Assembly (NCBI GenBank): GCA_910577675.1
Contig: CAJTOR010000016.1
Coordinates: 14,652-78,651 of the forward strand
DNA from: an uncultured Lachnospiraceae bacterium
GTDB taxonomy: Bacteria; Bacillota; Clostridia; Lachnospirales; Lachnospiraceae
DNA length: 64,000 bases
Reading direction: 5' to 3'
In this document: positions 35,322 to 44,977 of the stretch, piece after piece
Layout of the letters: each line of letters begins with the position of its first letter
Numbering within the stretch: the stretch's first letter is position 1
The notes under the pieces: model-generated
What the model was told of the DNA's origin: nothing
What the model saw: the letters and a program-made list of their open reading frames with translations, nothing else
The model's database searches: none
Translations under genes and position numbers: made by a program

Positions 35322-38300
35322 TCAAAAAGGCTCCACATAAAAATCTTTCACATACACCTTCCCATTTTCGTCCCAGTCAAACAGTACACACGCAAACCCG
35401 ATCTGCCCGTACCCCGCCCTTGGCAGAAGGTACTCTTTTGCAAGCAGGTATTCCTTTCCGTCCTCCGGGACGGTTTCAAAGCCCGCATAACCGTAGCCTG
35501 CCCCGCCAAACGGCTCTTTCCCGTCCCGCCAGCCCGGCAGCTCTTCATCCAGAAAAGGGGCATACTCCCGGCTGCCTGTTATCGTAAAGTACACTTCCCT
35601 TCCGTCCTGCTCCAATACCGCACGGCATTTTTTTCTTTCTTCCGTTTCATAGACGGAAGCACCGAAGCCGCCCCGGTACGTAAACTGACCGTTCCAGTCT
35701 TCCGGAAGCGGAAACTCCAAAAGCTTTCCTTCACGGTACTGCAACATCCGGTGGATGACATTTCCTCCCCTGCCAATGCTGCCGGTATCCCCGCTCAAGA
35801 TAAGCTCCGCAAACCCGTCATGGTTAAAATCGCCCGCCACCACGGACAATCCAATAAGGGACTCCTCCGAAATCCTCTCTTTATAAAAACTTTCCCCATT
35901 CATACAGCCATAAAATATGCTATCCCAGATGGTCCACGGGCGGTCGGTCAATTCCGTTCTTTTTGTCATAACAAAAAAGCAGTCCTTACTCCCGTTATTG
36001 TCAAAATCCCCGATGCAGACATCTGCAAGAGAATCACCGGATTCCACCCGAAAACCGTCCCGCACAAAGGTTTCATACCACGCCATCGCTTCCGCTTCAT
36101 CCCAAAAGCCATTCCCTGCCGTTTTCTGTTTCCACTGTTCAAGGAATGCCTCCGCCGCCTGCTGATCCCCGGTTTCTTGATCGGAAACAGGGGACATCTG
36201 CGGCAGGACGAATGAAAACCCGGCATAAGACTGCTCCAAATTTTGATACCAATCCCCGCTGTTAAACTCTTCATCCACAGGAATCCAGTGAATTGATATC
36301 ATTCCTCTTACCCTGTCCGGGAATGCCACATCCGCCGCCCCTTCATACTCCGCCCCGCTCGTCACCGCCACCCGGTCCAATTCCCCGGAACGATATGTGG
36401 TGGTCTTTGTAAAACCGTCATATTCTGCCTCACGCGATGCCAATACCTGCTCTGTCAGATGGCCGTCCCCAAAGCTTAACATCCATTTGCTTTCGTAAAC
36501 ATACCCCGCGTCCCCCCTCACGATGTCCGGATAAATAAAACAGGTTTTTCCGTCCGTCAGATCCAGATACACCGGCGCGAACCCCCGAATGATATCCGGG
36601 CAGGAAGCATATTCCCCGGACAATGTCCGGGTACAGGCAACCAGAGAGTTTTTGTCCTCTGATACTTCGTAAATGCAGGAATTAGTATAGCTCCCGCTCC
36701 CCCCGTAATAAGCGGCAACCAACTCAAGCCGCCCGTTTCGGTCCAGGTCGGTAATGGCATACCACGTCAGATCCGTTCCGGTATCCGTCAGTTCCCACAT
36801 CGGTCTTTCACTTAGGATCAGGTTTAACTGATCCTCCAAGTCCTTCCCGCTTTTTTTCCATCCGCCCGCCGAAATAAATTCTGCCATCTTTTCAGGGTTT
36901 GCCTTTGTTTTGGAATTGTCCTTATCCGTTGCCTTATCCGAAGAAACCTCCACTACCGAAAAGCTTTGGTAGGATGTTTCCAACTGCTCATACCATAAAC
37001 TTCTTACATCGTCCTTTTGCTCTGGCGCAACAAACCACAGAAAATATGCCATTCCCTTCTCCCAGCCCTCAAACACTTGATCCGCTGCGTCCTGATACTC
37101 CTGTTCATTTGTCACACGCAGCCCGTTTTCGCCTCCGTAAGCCACAACCGGCGCACCGTCTATATATTCCGTGATACGGTAAGCCAGTGTGGTTTCTAAA
37201 ACCTGCCCTTCCTTTAATTCCAGACTCTTTTTGCCCTCGTAGTAATACGCTGCCCCATTGCGGATCAGGTCGTCAAACACATAGCGATACACATTTTCCT
37301 TACTGTTGTAATAGACGGGTGCAACACCCCAAATAATATCCGCCTGGGAATCCCCCTCAGGAACCGTTTGCTTATAATGCACCAGTGAATTCCCGTCCGC
37401 AGACACCTCATAAATATCTGCATAAGTGTAATGTCCGGTTCCCTGGCAGGAAGCAGCGATGATCTCAAGTCTTCCGTTGCCATTTAAATCCGTCACGGTA
37501 TACTTTGTTCCTTCCGCCACAAAATCCGTCCGTTCCCAGACTTCTTTCTGGTCTAAAATAAGGTTTAGCTGGTTTTCCAGATATTTTCCGCTTGCCTTCT
37601 TTCCCATATTCCCGTCTTCCCATGACCCGGTTTTTGTGGTCTGGAAATCGGAGAACGGAACATACTCCGGCACTATGCGGTATTCCTCGTAAGCTCTTAT
37701 GACCGCTTGTGCATCTTCTTCCTCCGCTTCCATCCGGCTGCCCCAAACTGCATCCTCCCCGGACGCACTCTCCTCCGGATGCTCCGGATCAGCCAAGTCG
37801 CCATATATAATGGTCTCACCCGAACCATCATAAACAATGGTCTGAACCGGAAAAAGTTTTCCTTCCCGTACCACATTGCAGCTCCACTTGCCGTCGGATG
37901 CACTTGAGGAACCTTCATTTATAATAATATAACTGCCACCCTCCCGGCAAAGATAATAGCGGTTGCGCTCCATCCCTGTAAAAACCTGCTTCGGCACGCC
38001 GCCCTCCATGCAATACAGCTCAAAAACCTGCTGCCTGATAAAATCATCGCCCCCGATTGCCCCTATCAGCAGTTCCTCGATTCCATCACCGTCCAAATCC
38101 AAAAATGCATATCCGATTTTATCCAATGTATCCTCACCGTAGCAATACGCGGCGATGGAGCTAAAACCTTCCTCGACAAGCTTTCCCGGCTTCCACTCTT
38201 CTTTTAACGCAGTGTGGTATGAAGTAAGAACGGAAGCATACTTCTCCGCCACATCCTTCCCGCCGGAATCCTCCTTCCCGGAAAGTCCGTTCCCGCCCTC

Positions 38301-39692
38301 CGGTGTATTTTGTTCACCGGAATTTCCCTTTCCTGTCAGATTTTTTCCGTCCGGGCTATTTTCCCCCTCCGGTGCGCCTGCGCCGTCCGGCTCCGTCTGC
38401 CCCTCCGGATTTCCACCTGCCGCCGATGTATCCACACTGCCCAGATTTAATCCGCACCCGACTGCCGTTACCAACAGCAGCAGCAAAACAGCAAGCCAAT
38501 TCTTTGGCTTTCGATATGATAATATATTTTTCACTCTACTCTTCACCTCATTCCCACCAAATGCCGCAAACAGACCGATTCCATTTGCCCCCTGCGCCAT
38601 GCATAACAATGCAGCCGAATACTCCTTTTTAATCTCCGCACCCATCTGTTCCACAACCCACTCATCGCAGGACATCTCCATATCTTCGCACATTTTTTTA
38701 AATGCCAGCCAGACCAGCGGATGGAACCAGTAAATACTTACTAAAAATAACCCCATCGCCTTGATAAAGGGGTCCTTCCTGCGGATATGTACGCGCTCAT
38801 GACAAAGCACATATTCCCGCACCGTCCCCGTAAGACCTGTGGCAAGGTAAATGACCGGGCGGAAAATCCCGTCAACAAAAGATGCTGCTACCTGGCTGGT
38901 TTCATACACGCCTTCTTCCACATATACTGCGCCGAGCAGTCTTTTTTTAAAACGGTGCAGTGTACACGCCCACACAGCCCAGAAGACTAAGATTCCGGAA
39001 ATCCAAATACCACAGAGTACTCGGAGCAACCCTGTATAACGAAATAGATTACCCGGTTCGCCCATTGATTTTTGGTAATTTTTTACAGTTTCATTTTCTT
39101 CTGGTTCCAGGTTACTTCCAAATGGGATGTTCATATCAGTATTTTGCCCTGCGCCAATCATCTGACCGCTTTGTATTTTCTCCCCGCCATGCTCTTTCCC
39201 ATTCCCTTGACTACTCTGTATTTTCTCCCCGTCCTGCCCTCCTTTAATCCCCGGACTGCTTTGCACATTCCCCACAGTCTTTCCTCCGGTATTATAACCA
39301 TCCTGTTCGTTCCCTTCGCCGCCACTCTGGCCGGTGTTCAAATCACCCCCGTATATTCCCCCGTCACTTTGGGATGGCACACTTTCAGGCTCCCAATTTA
39401 CATCCGTTCCCTTCCCGGCATTAAAAATCCCGGAACCTGCGCTCTCTTCCCCTATGTCGTTCTCGTTCACCGAAACATTCACATGCGCATACAGGGACAG
39501 GGCATCCGGAACCAGGCTGAACGGGCTTTTTATCATAACCGGGCAGACCAGACGGAGCAGTACGGCACTCCATAGCAGATAGCTGTATCGCTTAGGAAAC
39601 CGGCGCAACAACATTCGGACTAACAAGACAATCAAAACTGCATAGCCCGAAACAAGTCCCATCCTCAAAACTGTTAAAAACAATCTAATCAT
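35322..39692 (-). CDS. BlaR1/M56-type membrane metalloprotease with giant extracytoplasmic domain
   Basis: 1456 residues from ATG 39692 (GGGGG seven bases upstream). Helices near 1-25 and 35-55, a Gly/Ser/Asn/Gln-rich linker (about 75-205), a third helix (about 225-245), then the M56 zinc-protease domain with HERVH at 298-302 and the FHPLVW segment, and a fourth helix (about 400-414). The rest (over 1000 residues) lies outside the cell: two tandem copies of one module ('LENQLNLILDQ..VWERTD' and 'LEDQLNLILSE..MWELTD') and several DxDxNG-type calcium-binding-like loops (DLDGDGIEE, DLNGNGRLE, DFDNNGSKD). It replaces the penicillin-sensor domain of true BlaR1. Confidence 0.8.
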   Translation of the reverse strand: MIRLFLTVLRMGLVSGYAVLIVLLVRMLLRRFPKRYSYLLWSAVLLRLVCPVMIKSPFSLVPDALSLYAHVNVSVNENDIGEESAGSGIFNAGKGTDVNWEPESVPSQSDGGIYGGDLNTGQSGGEGNEQDGYNTGGKTVGNVQSSPGIKGGQDGEKIQSSQGNGKEHGGEKIQSGQMIGAGQNTDMNIPFGSNLEPEENETVKNYQKSMGEPGNLFRYTGLLRVLCGIWISGILVFWAVWACTLHRFKKRLLGAVYVEEGVYETSQVAASFVDGIFRPVIYLATGLTGTVREYVLCHERVHIRRKDPFIKAMGLFLVSIYWFHPLVWLAFKKMCEDMEMSCDEWVVEQMGAEIKKEYSAALLCMAQGANGIGLFAAFGGNEVKSRVKNILSYRKPKNWLAVLLLLLVTAVGCGLNLGSVDTSAAGGNPEGQTEPDGAGAPEGENSPDGKNLTGKGNSGEQNTPEGGNGLSGKEDSGGKDVAEKYASVLTSYHTALKEEWKPGKLVEEGFSSIAAYCYGEDTLDKIGYAFLDLDGDGIEELLIGAIGGDDFIRQQVFELYCMEGGVPKQVFTGMERNRYYLCREGGSYIIINEGSSSASDGKWSCNVVREGKLFPVQTIVYDGSGETIIYGDLADPEHPEESASGEDAVWGSRMEAEEEDAQAVIRAYEEYRIVPEYVPFSDFQTTKTGSWEDGNMGKKASGKYLENQLNLILDQKEVWERTDFVAEGTKYTVTDLNGNGRLEIIAASCQGTGHYTYADIYEVSADGNSLVHYKQTVPEGDSQADIIWGVAPVYYNSKENVYRYVFDDLIRNGAAYYYEGKKSLELKEGQVLETTLAYRITEYIDGAPVVAYGGENGLRVTNEQEYQDAADQVFEGWEKGMAYFLWFVAPEQKDDVRSLWYEQLETSYQSFSVVEVSSDKATDKDNSKTKANPEKMAEFISAGGWKKSGKDLEDQLNLILSERPMWELTDTGTDLTWYAITDLDRNGRLELVAAYYGGSGSYTNSCIYEVSEDKNSLVACTRTLSGEYASCPDIIRGFAPVYLDLTDGKTCFIYPDIVRGDAGYVYESKWMLSFGDGHLTEQVLASREAEYDGFTKTTTYRSGELDRVAVTSGAEYEGAADVAFPDRVRGMISIHWIPVDEEFNSGDWYQNLEQSYAGFSFVLPQMSPVSDQETGDQQAAEAFLEQWKQKTAGNGFWDEAEAMAWYETFVRDGFRVESGDSLADVCIGDFDNNGSKDCFFVMTKRTELTDRPWTIWDSIFYGCMNGESFYKERISEESLIGLSVVAGDFNHDGFAELILSGDTGSIGRGGNVIHRMLQYREGKLLEFPLPEDWNGQFTYRGGFGASVYETEERKKCRAVLEQDGREVYFTITGSREYAPFLDEELPGWRDGKEPFGGAGYGYAGFETVPEDGKEYLLAKEYLLPRAGYGQIGFACVLFDWDENGKVYVKDFYVEPF

Positions 39693-39760
39693 TTTCACAC
39701 CCCCATATGGTCAGCAACCAGAGATTCCCACATGCAGACAAGATCATTCCCCCATCTCCA

Positions 39761-40135
39761 TCACTCCTCATAATTGTCAATCATCTGCCGGATTTCGTCC
39801 ACCTGCTGCTTTGAAAGCTTTTTGCGGCTCATAAAAGCAGCAATCATCTTTGGCAGGGAACCGTCATAAGTTTCTTTTACAAATTGCTCTCCCATGCCGT
39901 GGTCATAACTCTCCCTGTCAATCTTGGCACTCACCTTAGAATCCCTGTTTTCAAACAGACCCTGCCCGCAAAGTTTCTTTAAGAAAGTATAAGTAGTTGA
40001 TTTTTTCCAGCCAAAACGCTCCTCGCAGAGTTTCACCAATTCCCCGGAACCCAATGGTTCATTCTCCCAGACCACATCGGCAAATCTGCGCTCCGCCTCG
40101 GTCATCCGATACCATTCCCTCTTTTCCTGTGCCAT
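39761..40135 (-). CDS. BlaI/MecI-family repressor
   Basis: 124 residues from ATG 40135 (AGGAG seven bases upstream). Winged helix of the BlaI family: VVWENEPLGSGELVKLCEER for the HTH, KSTTYTFLKKLCGQGLF and the SRKKLSKQQVDEIRQMIDN dimer helix. In the family the partner membrane protease leads to cleavage of the repressor; the M56 gene lies 68 bp downstream, so the pair is a two-part signalling unit. The inducing signal is unknown; no beta-lactamase gene is near. Confidence 0.88.
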   Translation of the reverse strand: MAQEKREWYRMTEAERRFADVVWENEPLGSGELVKLCEERFGWKKSTTYTFLKKLCGQGLFENRDSKVSAKIDRESYDHGMGEQFVKETYDGSLPKMIAAFMSRKKLSKQQVDEIRQMIDNYEE

Positions 40136-40231
40136 GTTAATACTCCTTTCCCGCAAATCCGGTTTCCGCCAGAAATAATATTTTTTCCCCGCTTCCAGCG
40201 AACCCGCACATATTGCTTTAAAATTCTTAAT

Positions 40232-40249
40232 TTTGTTTTCGAAAACAAA
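40232..40249. promoter_or_regulatory. Possible BlaI-type operator
   Basis: A perfect 18-bp palindrome TTTGTTTTCGAAAACAAA lies about 100 bp upstream of the BlaI start. BlaI operators are palindromes of another consensus, so identity is only inferred. Confidence 0.4.
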
Positions 40250-40288
40250 CAGGTCGGTAAGTTAAAATTCATTGTCAAAGGAATTTTT

Positions 40289-40441
40289 TAATTCATTGTC
40301 AAAGGAATTTATATCCCTGTGCTACTATCGCAGCTAGTCCGATGGAACCTGCACCCCACCTGGCACAAAAAAGCTCCCTTACTCACCACTTTCATATTTA
40401 CAACTTAGAAACCAGGGACTTCCTTGATAGCTTAAAAGTAA
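40289..40441 (+). repeat. Dispersed intergenic repeat, copy B (full length)
   Basis: Starts with ATTCATTGTCAAAGGAATTT (this leader itself is present twice, at 40267 and 40291), then ATATCCCTGTGCTACTATCG, TGCACCCCACCTGGCACAAA and finally GGGACTTCCTTGATAGC. It ends 12 bp from the stop codon of the first degV gene, which faces it. Confidence 0.85.
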
Positions 40442-40452
40442 GATGAGCCACT

Positions 40453-41286
40453 CTAGTACGCCACCACAATCCCCCCATCGTTCGCATACATGCTGCTCAC
40501 GCCCGCAGCTTCCAGAATTATCACATCCCTGAACGGCACTTTTTTTAGCACCTCATCCCGCACAAATTCTGCGCGCTCCCTGCAATTGCAGTGTGTAATT
40601 GCAAAAATTCGTTTCTTCGCGTCCGTGATATCCTCCTCAATATAGCGGATCATCTTCATCAGAGCCTTTGTCATTCCGCGCGCCTGGTCAAGCTTCTCAA
40701 TCCGCCCCTCCACGCCGCACATAACCGGCTTAATATTAAGCACGCTGCAAAGTGCCGCCGTGATATTGCTCAACCGCCCGTTCTTCCTTAAATTGTCAAG
40801 TGACTCCAGCACAAACTTCGTCTTGAGCCGGTCACGGAATTTCCGCACACGGTTTGTCGTTTCCTCAAAGCTTGTCCCCGCTTCCTTCTCCTCAATCAGC
40901 TTCAATGCAATCAGTGTCTGACCGGCAGCCGCAGAACGCGAGTCTATCACCTCAATCTTTTTGTTCGGATGTTTTTCAAGATACAACATCTTCGCAAGCT
41001 CCGCCGCATTGTAAGAACCGCTAAGATGCGAGGAGAGCGTTACCACATACACTTCCTCCGCCCCCTCAAAAGCCTCCATATAAGCCTCCGGGGAAGGGCA
41101 GGCTGACTTAGGACACTCGCTGCACTCCTTCATCTTTTTCAAAAATCCCGCCTGGTCAAAACTCTCATCGTCCACAATATCTTCCGTTCCGACCGTCAGC
41201 GTCAACGGTATAATCTGGATACGCCCATCCTCCCTCATTTCCTTTGTAAGGTCAGTACAGCTATCCCCTATGATTTTATATGACAT
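40453..41286 (-). CDS. DegV-family fatty-acid-binding protein (first copy)
   Basis: 277 residues from ATG 41286 (GGAGG five bases upstream). N-terminal domain begins with YKIIGDSCTDLT and ILPLTL-type strand; TLSSHLSGSYNAAELA is the conserved lipid-binding loop; the C-terminal domain holds LDNLRKNGRLSNI and NIKPVMCGVEG. DegV proteins bind fatty acids; in staphylococci related FakB hands them to FakA kinase. FakA is not in this window. A second degV lies at 57826-58668. Confidence 0.92.
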   Translation of the reverse strand: MSYKIIGDSCTDLTKEMREDGRIQIIPLTLTVGTEDIVDDESFDQAGFLKKMKECSECPKSACPSPEAYMEAFEGAEEVYVVTLSSHLSGSYNAAELAKMLYLEKHPNKKIEVIDSRSAAAGQTLIALKLIEEKEAGTSFEETTNRVRKFRDRLKTKFVLESLDNLRKNGRLSNITAALCSVLNIKPVMCGVEGRIEKLDQARGMTKALMKMIRYIEEDITDAKKRIFAITHCNCRERAEFVRDEVLKKVPFRDVIILEAAGVSSMYANDGGIVVAY

Positions 41287-41486
41287 ATTTCCTCCAATCC
41301 CACATCCCGGCATAGCCCACGCCATCATGTGGTATTCGCTCACCATTTCATGTGGTTTTCAATACTATATAATATCATACCATACTTTAGGAGATTTGAA
41401 AAGGAATAATCATAAAAGAATCATAAAATTTTTTAAAACTGGGGCATATCAGGAAACTTCTTTCCGACATACCCCGACAAAACAGA

Positions 41487-42425
41487 CTAATTCCCGGCAA
41501 ACAAAGGCGTGGACAGGTAACGGTCGCCCGAATCCGGCAAAAGCACCACTATATTCTTCCCCTTATTTTCCGGGCGCATTGCCAAAAGAGTTGCTGCTTT
41601 CAGTGCGGCACCGGAGGAAATACCGACCAGGATGCCTTCGCTTACAGCAAATGCCCTGCCCTCGGCATAAGCGTCCCCACATTTTATCGGGAGAACTTCA
41701 TCGTAAACTTCGGTATTCAAAATCTCCGGGACAAAACCGGCACCAATCCCCTGAATCCCGTGCGCTCCCGCCTCGCCGCCGGAAAGCACAGGGCTGTCCG
41801 CCGGTTCAACCGCGACCACCCGGATATCCGGATTTTTTTCTTTTAGATATTCACCGATCCCGGTTATTGTCCCGCCGGTTCCCACACCCGCCACAAAAAT
41901 ATCCACCCTCCCATCCGTCTGCTCCCAGATTTCAGGTCCTGTCGCCGCCCAGTGGGCTGTCGGATTGGCAGGATTTACAAATTGTCCTAGAATTATGGAG
42001 CCGGGGATTTTTTCGTTCAATTCCTCCGCCTTGTCAATCGCTCCCTGCATGCCCTTTGCGCCGTCAGTAAGTACCAGCTTCGCCCCGTAAGCCGCCAGAA
42101 GATTCCTGCGCTCCATGCTCATGGTATCCGGCAGTGTCAGCACCGCCTTATACCCTTTCGCCGCCGCAACCGCCGCAAGCCCAATCCCGGTATTGCCGCT
42201 GGTCGGCTCAATAATCGTTGCACCCGGTTTTAACAGTCCCTGCTCCTCAGCTTCTAGGATCATAGCAAGCGCAACCCGATCCTTAACCGAGCCCGCCGGA
42301 TTCAGGTATTCGAGTTTAGCAAGGATGGTCGCCCCGCTTACTCCAGCCTGCTTCATATAACCATTTAATTTTAGCATCGGCGTATTTCCGATTAATTCCA
42401 GCACACTTTCTTTTATCTGACCCAT
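41487..42425 (-). CDS. cysK: Cysteine synthase (O-acetylserine sulfhydrylase)
   Basis: 312 residues from ATG 42425 (GGAGGAAAGTT upstream). PLP lysine in NPAGSVKDRVA, phosphate-binding TSGNTG, GTGGTITGIG and the C-terminal PDSGDRYLST motif are all intact. It makes cysteine from O-acetylserine and sulfide in the cytoplasm. It lies 25 bp downstream of the HAD-GH43 gene on the same strand. No serine acetyltransferase is nearby. Confidence 0.96.
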   Translation of the reverse strand: MGQIKESVLELIGNTPMLKLNGYMKQAGVSGATILAKLEYLNPAGSVKDRVALAMILEAEEQGLLKPGATIIEPTSGNTGIGLAAVAAAKGYKAVLTLPDTMSMERRNLLAAYGAKLVLTDGAKGMQGAIDKAEELNEKIPGSIILGQFVNPANPTAHWAATGPEIWEQTDGRVDIFVAGVGTGGTITGIGEYLKEKNPDIRVVAVEPADSPVLSGGEAGAHGIQGIGAGFVPEILNTEVYDEVLPIKCGDAYAEGRAFAVSEGILVGISSGAALKAATLLAMRPENKGKNIVVLLPDSGDRYLSTPLFAGN

Positions 42426-42450
42426 AACTTTCCTCCAAACAAAATATTCC

Positions 42451-44394
42451 CTACATCTGCAAACGCGGCGCAACACCTTTTTGTGTCGGTTTTACCGGCA
42501 GCATCCGTCCGGTTTCTGCATCAAAACACAGCTTGTCGATACAGATTTCCCGATGGAACCCAAATCCCTCGCAAAACAGCCCAAGCGGCGTGTAAAAACG
42601 GTGATAAACAATATAATACTGATCGCCTGGGACGGACAGGATGCAGTGGTGCCCGGTTCCCAGAATCCCATTCTCCTCATCCTTTGACAGAAGCCTCCCG
42701 CGGCAGACAATCGGTCCGTAAATGCTTTCCGCGGTTCCATAATTAACATGATAATCCGCGCTCCCCGTATCATCGCATGACCAGGTAAAATGATAGATGC
42801 CCCCCCTCTTTGTAACTGTGACCGCCTCCCTGAAATCTTCCGCCCCCAAGTACTGTGTAAGTGTGGACAAATCAAGACTTACCATATCATCCATAAGGCG
42901 CACCACCGCCGCATGTCCGTTGCCAAACAGCAGGTAGGAAGCCCCGTCCTCATCGGTAAATACGGACGGATCGATGGTCTGCCACATCATAATCCCGTGT
43001 TCCTCACACATCTTCTTGGTCAGCAGCGGTTCCTGCATTGCCCGAAACGGTCCCACCGGGGAATCCGCCACTGCCACGCCAATATGGGAATCCCCGAAGA
43101 CATCCTTGGCACAAAAATAAAAGTAATATTTCCCGCCCTTTGTGGCAATGCAGGGTGCCCAGGCACTTGAAACCGCCCAGGAAACATCGTCGCCCGCTAC
43201 GTCAAGGATAACTCCCTCATCTGTGAAATTTACCAGATCCTTTGAGGAAAACACGCGGAAATAAGTGCCCGACCAGCCCGGAAACCCGTCCGTGGTCGCA
43301 TAGAGATAATAAGTATCGCCAAACAGCGCGATATCCGGGTCAGCAAACTGCCCGGGCAGCACAGGGTTGGCACACCAGATAACACTGATATTCCACATTT
43401 GTTTTTCCGGTTCCGCAGGGCTGCAAAATAAAACATCCATCTGCAAATCTTCCCCCACATTAAGCGGCAGCGGTTCAGAGCATTGCGCACCATCAGCAGC
43501 AAAAAAACGAAGTGCAGGCTCCCCTTCCCCCGGAAGATAGGTCTTATTTCTACTCAAAAAGATAGTTGCCTTGCACCCTTCCTCCTCCGCCTTCCAACCG
43601 ATGATTCCGGTTCCCGTGGCTTTAACATCCGTAAAAGGAGCCTTACCGCCCTTTTTAGTTAGGTTTTTTCCATTTTCTTCCAATTGCTGTACCCCCCTGT
43701 CCCTGTCCAAAAACTCGTTTAGTTCATCAAACTCTTTAATCTCCATCCCCTGCCCGTAATCTTTCCTAGCCCCGTCCCGGTTAATCAGCACAGCAAACGC
43801 GCCCGCCCTTATGGCACAGCGCATATCCTTTTCTTCATCCCCGACAAATACCATCTCCGACGGCTTAACCCCCAATTGCTCCGCAATCATCAAAAGTCCC
43901 TGCGGCGCAGGTTTGCGGTACCCGGTATCGTTTGAAGTATAAGGGCAGGCAAGGTATTTTAACAATGGTGCAATATCCGAGAGCGCATAAGAATTGTCCA
44001 TCCCATAGGCAACATCCGACAATGTCCCAAGCAAAACCCCCCTCCCCGAAAGAGCCTTCAGAGTTTCTTCCACCCCATCAAAGATATGCGCTTCCCTCTG
44101 AAAATACGAATAAAAACCGTCCCTCACCCTTACAAGTTCCTCACTCCCAAGCCCCATACCATCAATAATCTCCGCAAAAATCTTTTCGGAAGAAATTTCG
44201 TATTCCCTCGGGTTTACCCTGGTATTGTACTTCGTCAGCACACGCCCCGCATGTTCATACTGCTCCTTTGTAAAATGATACCCAAACTGCCCCGCGGTAT
44301 GTTCGAATGCAGGGCGGTATAGTTCTGACCAATTCATTGGGATTTTATATTCCACCAGGGTATTTCCAATATCAAATATAACCGCTTTTATCAT
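42451..44394 (-). CDS. HAD hydrolase-GH43 glycosidase fusion protein
   Basis: 647 residues in one unbroken frame. Residues 1-235 are a HAD hydrolase: motif I FDIGNTLV (nucleophile Asp8, with Gly rather than Asp at +2), motif II near LLGTLSD, motif III Lys161 in YRKPAP, motif IV FVGDEEKDMRC. Residues about 240-335 are a linker domain. About 340-647 are a five-bladed GH43 domain with candidate base Asp352 (FADPDIALFGD), pKa modulator Asp475 (TIDPSVF) and acid Glu523 (FREAVTV). There is no signal peptide. Such a phosphatase-glycosidase fusion suggests intracellular handling of a phosphorylated or short oligosaccharide (inference). Confidence 0.85.
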   Translation of the reverse strand: MIKAVIFDIGNTLVEYKIPMNWSELYRPAFEHTAGQFGYHFTKEQYEHAGRVLTKYNTRVNPREYEISSEKIFAEIIDGMGLGSEELVRVRDGFYSYFQREAHIFDGVEETLKALSGRGVLLGTLSDVAYGMDNSYALSDIAPLLKYLACPYTSNDTGYRKPAPQGLLMIAEQLGVKPSEMVFVGDEEKDMRCAIRAGAFAVLINRDGARKDYGQGMEIKEFDELNEFLDRDRGVQQLEENGKNLTKKGGKAPFTDVKATGTGIIGWKAEEEGCKATIFLSRNKTYLPGEGEPALRFFAADGAQCSEPLPLNVGEDLQMDVLFCSPAEPEKQMWNISVIWCANPVLPGQFADPDIALFGDTYYLYATTDGFPGWSGTYFRVFSSKDLVNFTDEGVILDVAGDDVSWAVSSAWAPCIATKGGKYYFYFCAKDVFGDSHIGVAVADSPVGPFRAMQEPLLTKKMCEEHGIMMWQTIDPSVFTDEDGASYLLFGNGHAAVVRLMDDMVSLDLSTLTQYLGAEDFREAVTVTKRGGIYHFTWSCDDTGSADYHVNYGTAESIYGPIVCRGRLLSKDEENGILGTGHHCILSVPGDQYYIVYHRFYTPLGLFCEGFGFHREICIDKLCFDAETGRMLPVKPTQKGVAPRLQM

Positions 44395-44494
44395 ACTTTC
44401 TCTCCTGTCAGTTTTATTTTCCCCATTATAACAGATCCCCGCGCTGGTGTAAATATTATAGCGCGGGGGTGAAAAAAACTGTTTTCCGCATTGT

Positions 44495-44641
44495 CAGCTA
44501 ATAAGCGAACTTCCGATTTTTTGAAGCTAGTTTGTAAAGATGAAAGTGAGGGTAAGAGGGAGTTTTTGTGTCCGGTGAGGGATAAGCCCCATCAAACATG
44601 CGATAGCAACACAGGGATATGAAATTTCCTTTGACATTCTT
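44495..44641 (-). repeat. Dispersed intergenic repeat, copy C (inverted)
   Basis: Read on the minus strand it begins TGTCAAAGGAAATTTCATAT, CCCTGTGTTGCTATCGCA, then GATGGGGCTTATCCC, GGACACAAAAACTCCCTCTT and ends GGAAGTTCGCTTATTAGC. It lies directly before the promoter of the AbrB/PIN module. Confidence 0.8.
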
Positions 44642-44643
44642 GC

Positions 44644-44693
44644 TTGCATATCTTTTTATTTTATGGCATAATATAAGTAAGAAATTCTTACTT
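44644..44693 (+). promoter_or_regulatory. Promoter and operator of the AbrB/PIN module
   Basis: TTGCAT (44644-44649), 17 bp, CATAAT (44667-44672), immediately followed by a 19-bp palindrome AAGTAAGAAATTCTTACTT (44675-44693) that would cover the transcription start: a likely binding site of the AbrB-type antitoxin. Confidence 0.65.
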
Positions 44694-44710
44694 AAAAGGA
44701 GCTAAAACAA

Positions 44711-44977
44711 ATGAATGCACAAATATTAACGGTTTCTTCGAAAGGTCAGATTTCCTTGCCGGTCAGTATCCGCAAACTCTTATCTATTGATACTGGTGAT
44801 AAGCTGGTAGCATATACTTCGGGTGATGTTATCATGCTCAAAACGCTAAAACTTCCTTCTGCCGAAGATTTTGAGGCATCATTGGATGAGGCGCAAAAAT
44901 GGGCGCTGTCTGTTGGATATAATGAAAATGATGTTGATGATATAGTCAAATCCGTGAGAAAGAAGAATCGCGCATGA
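44711..44977 (+). CDS. AbrB/MazE-type antitoxin
   Basis: 88 residues with a swapped-hairpin AbrB domain: VSSKGQISLPVSIRKLLSI and GDKLVAYTSGDVIMLKTLK. The C-terminal helix (FEASLDEAQKWALSVGYNEN) would bind the toxin. AAAAGGAG precedes the ATG. The stop overlaps the toxin start (ATGA), the usual coupling in toxin-antitoxin operons. It is intact while the toxin gene is not. Confidence 0.9.
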   Translation: MNAQILTVSSKGQISLPVSIRKLLSIDTGDKLVAYTSGDVIMLKTLKLPSAEDFEASLDEAQKWALSVGYNENDVDDIVKSVRKKNRA

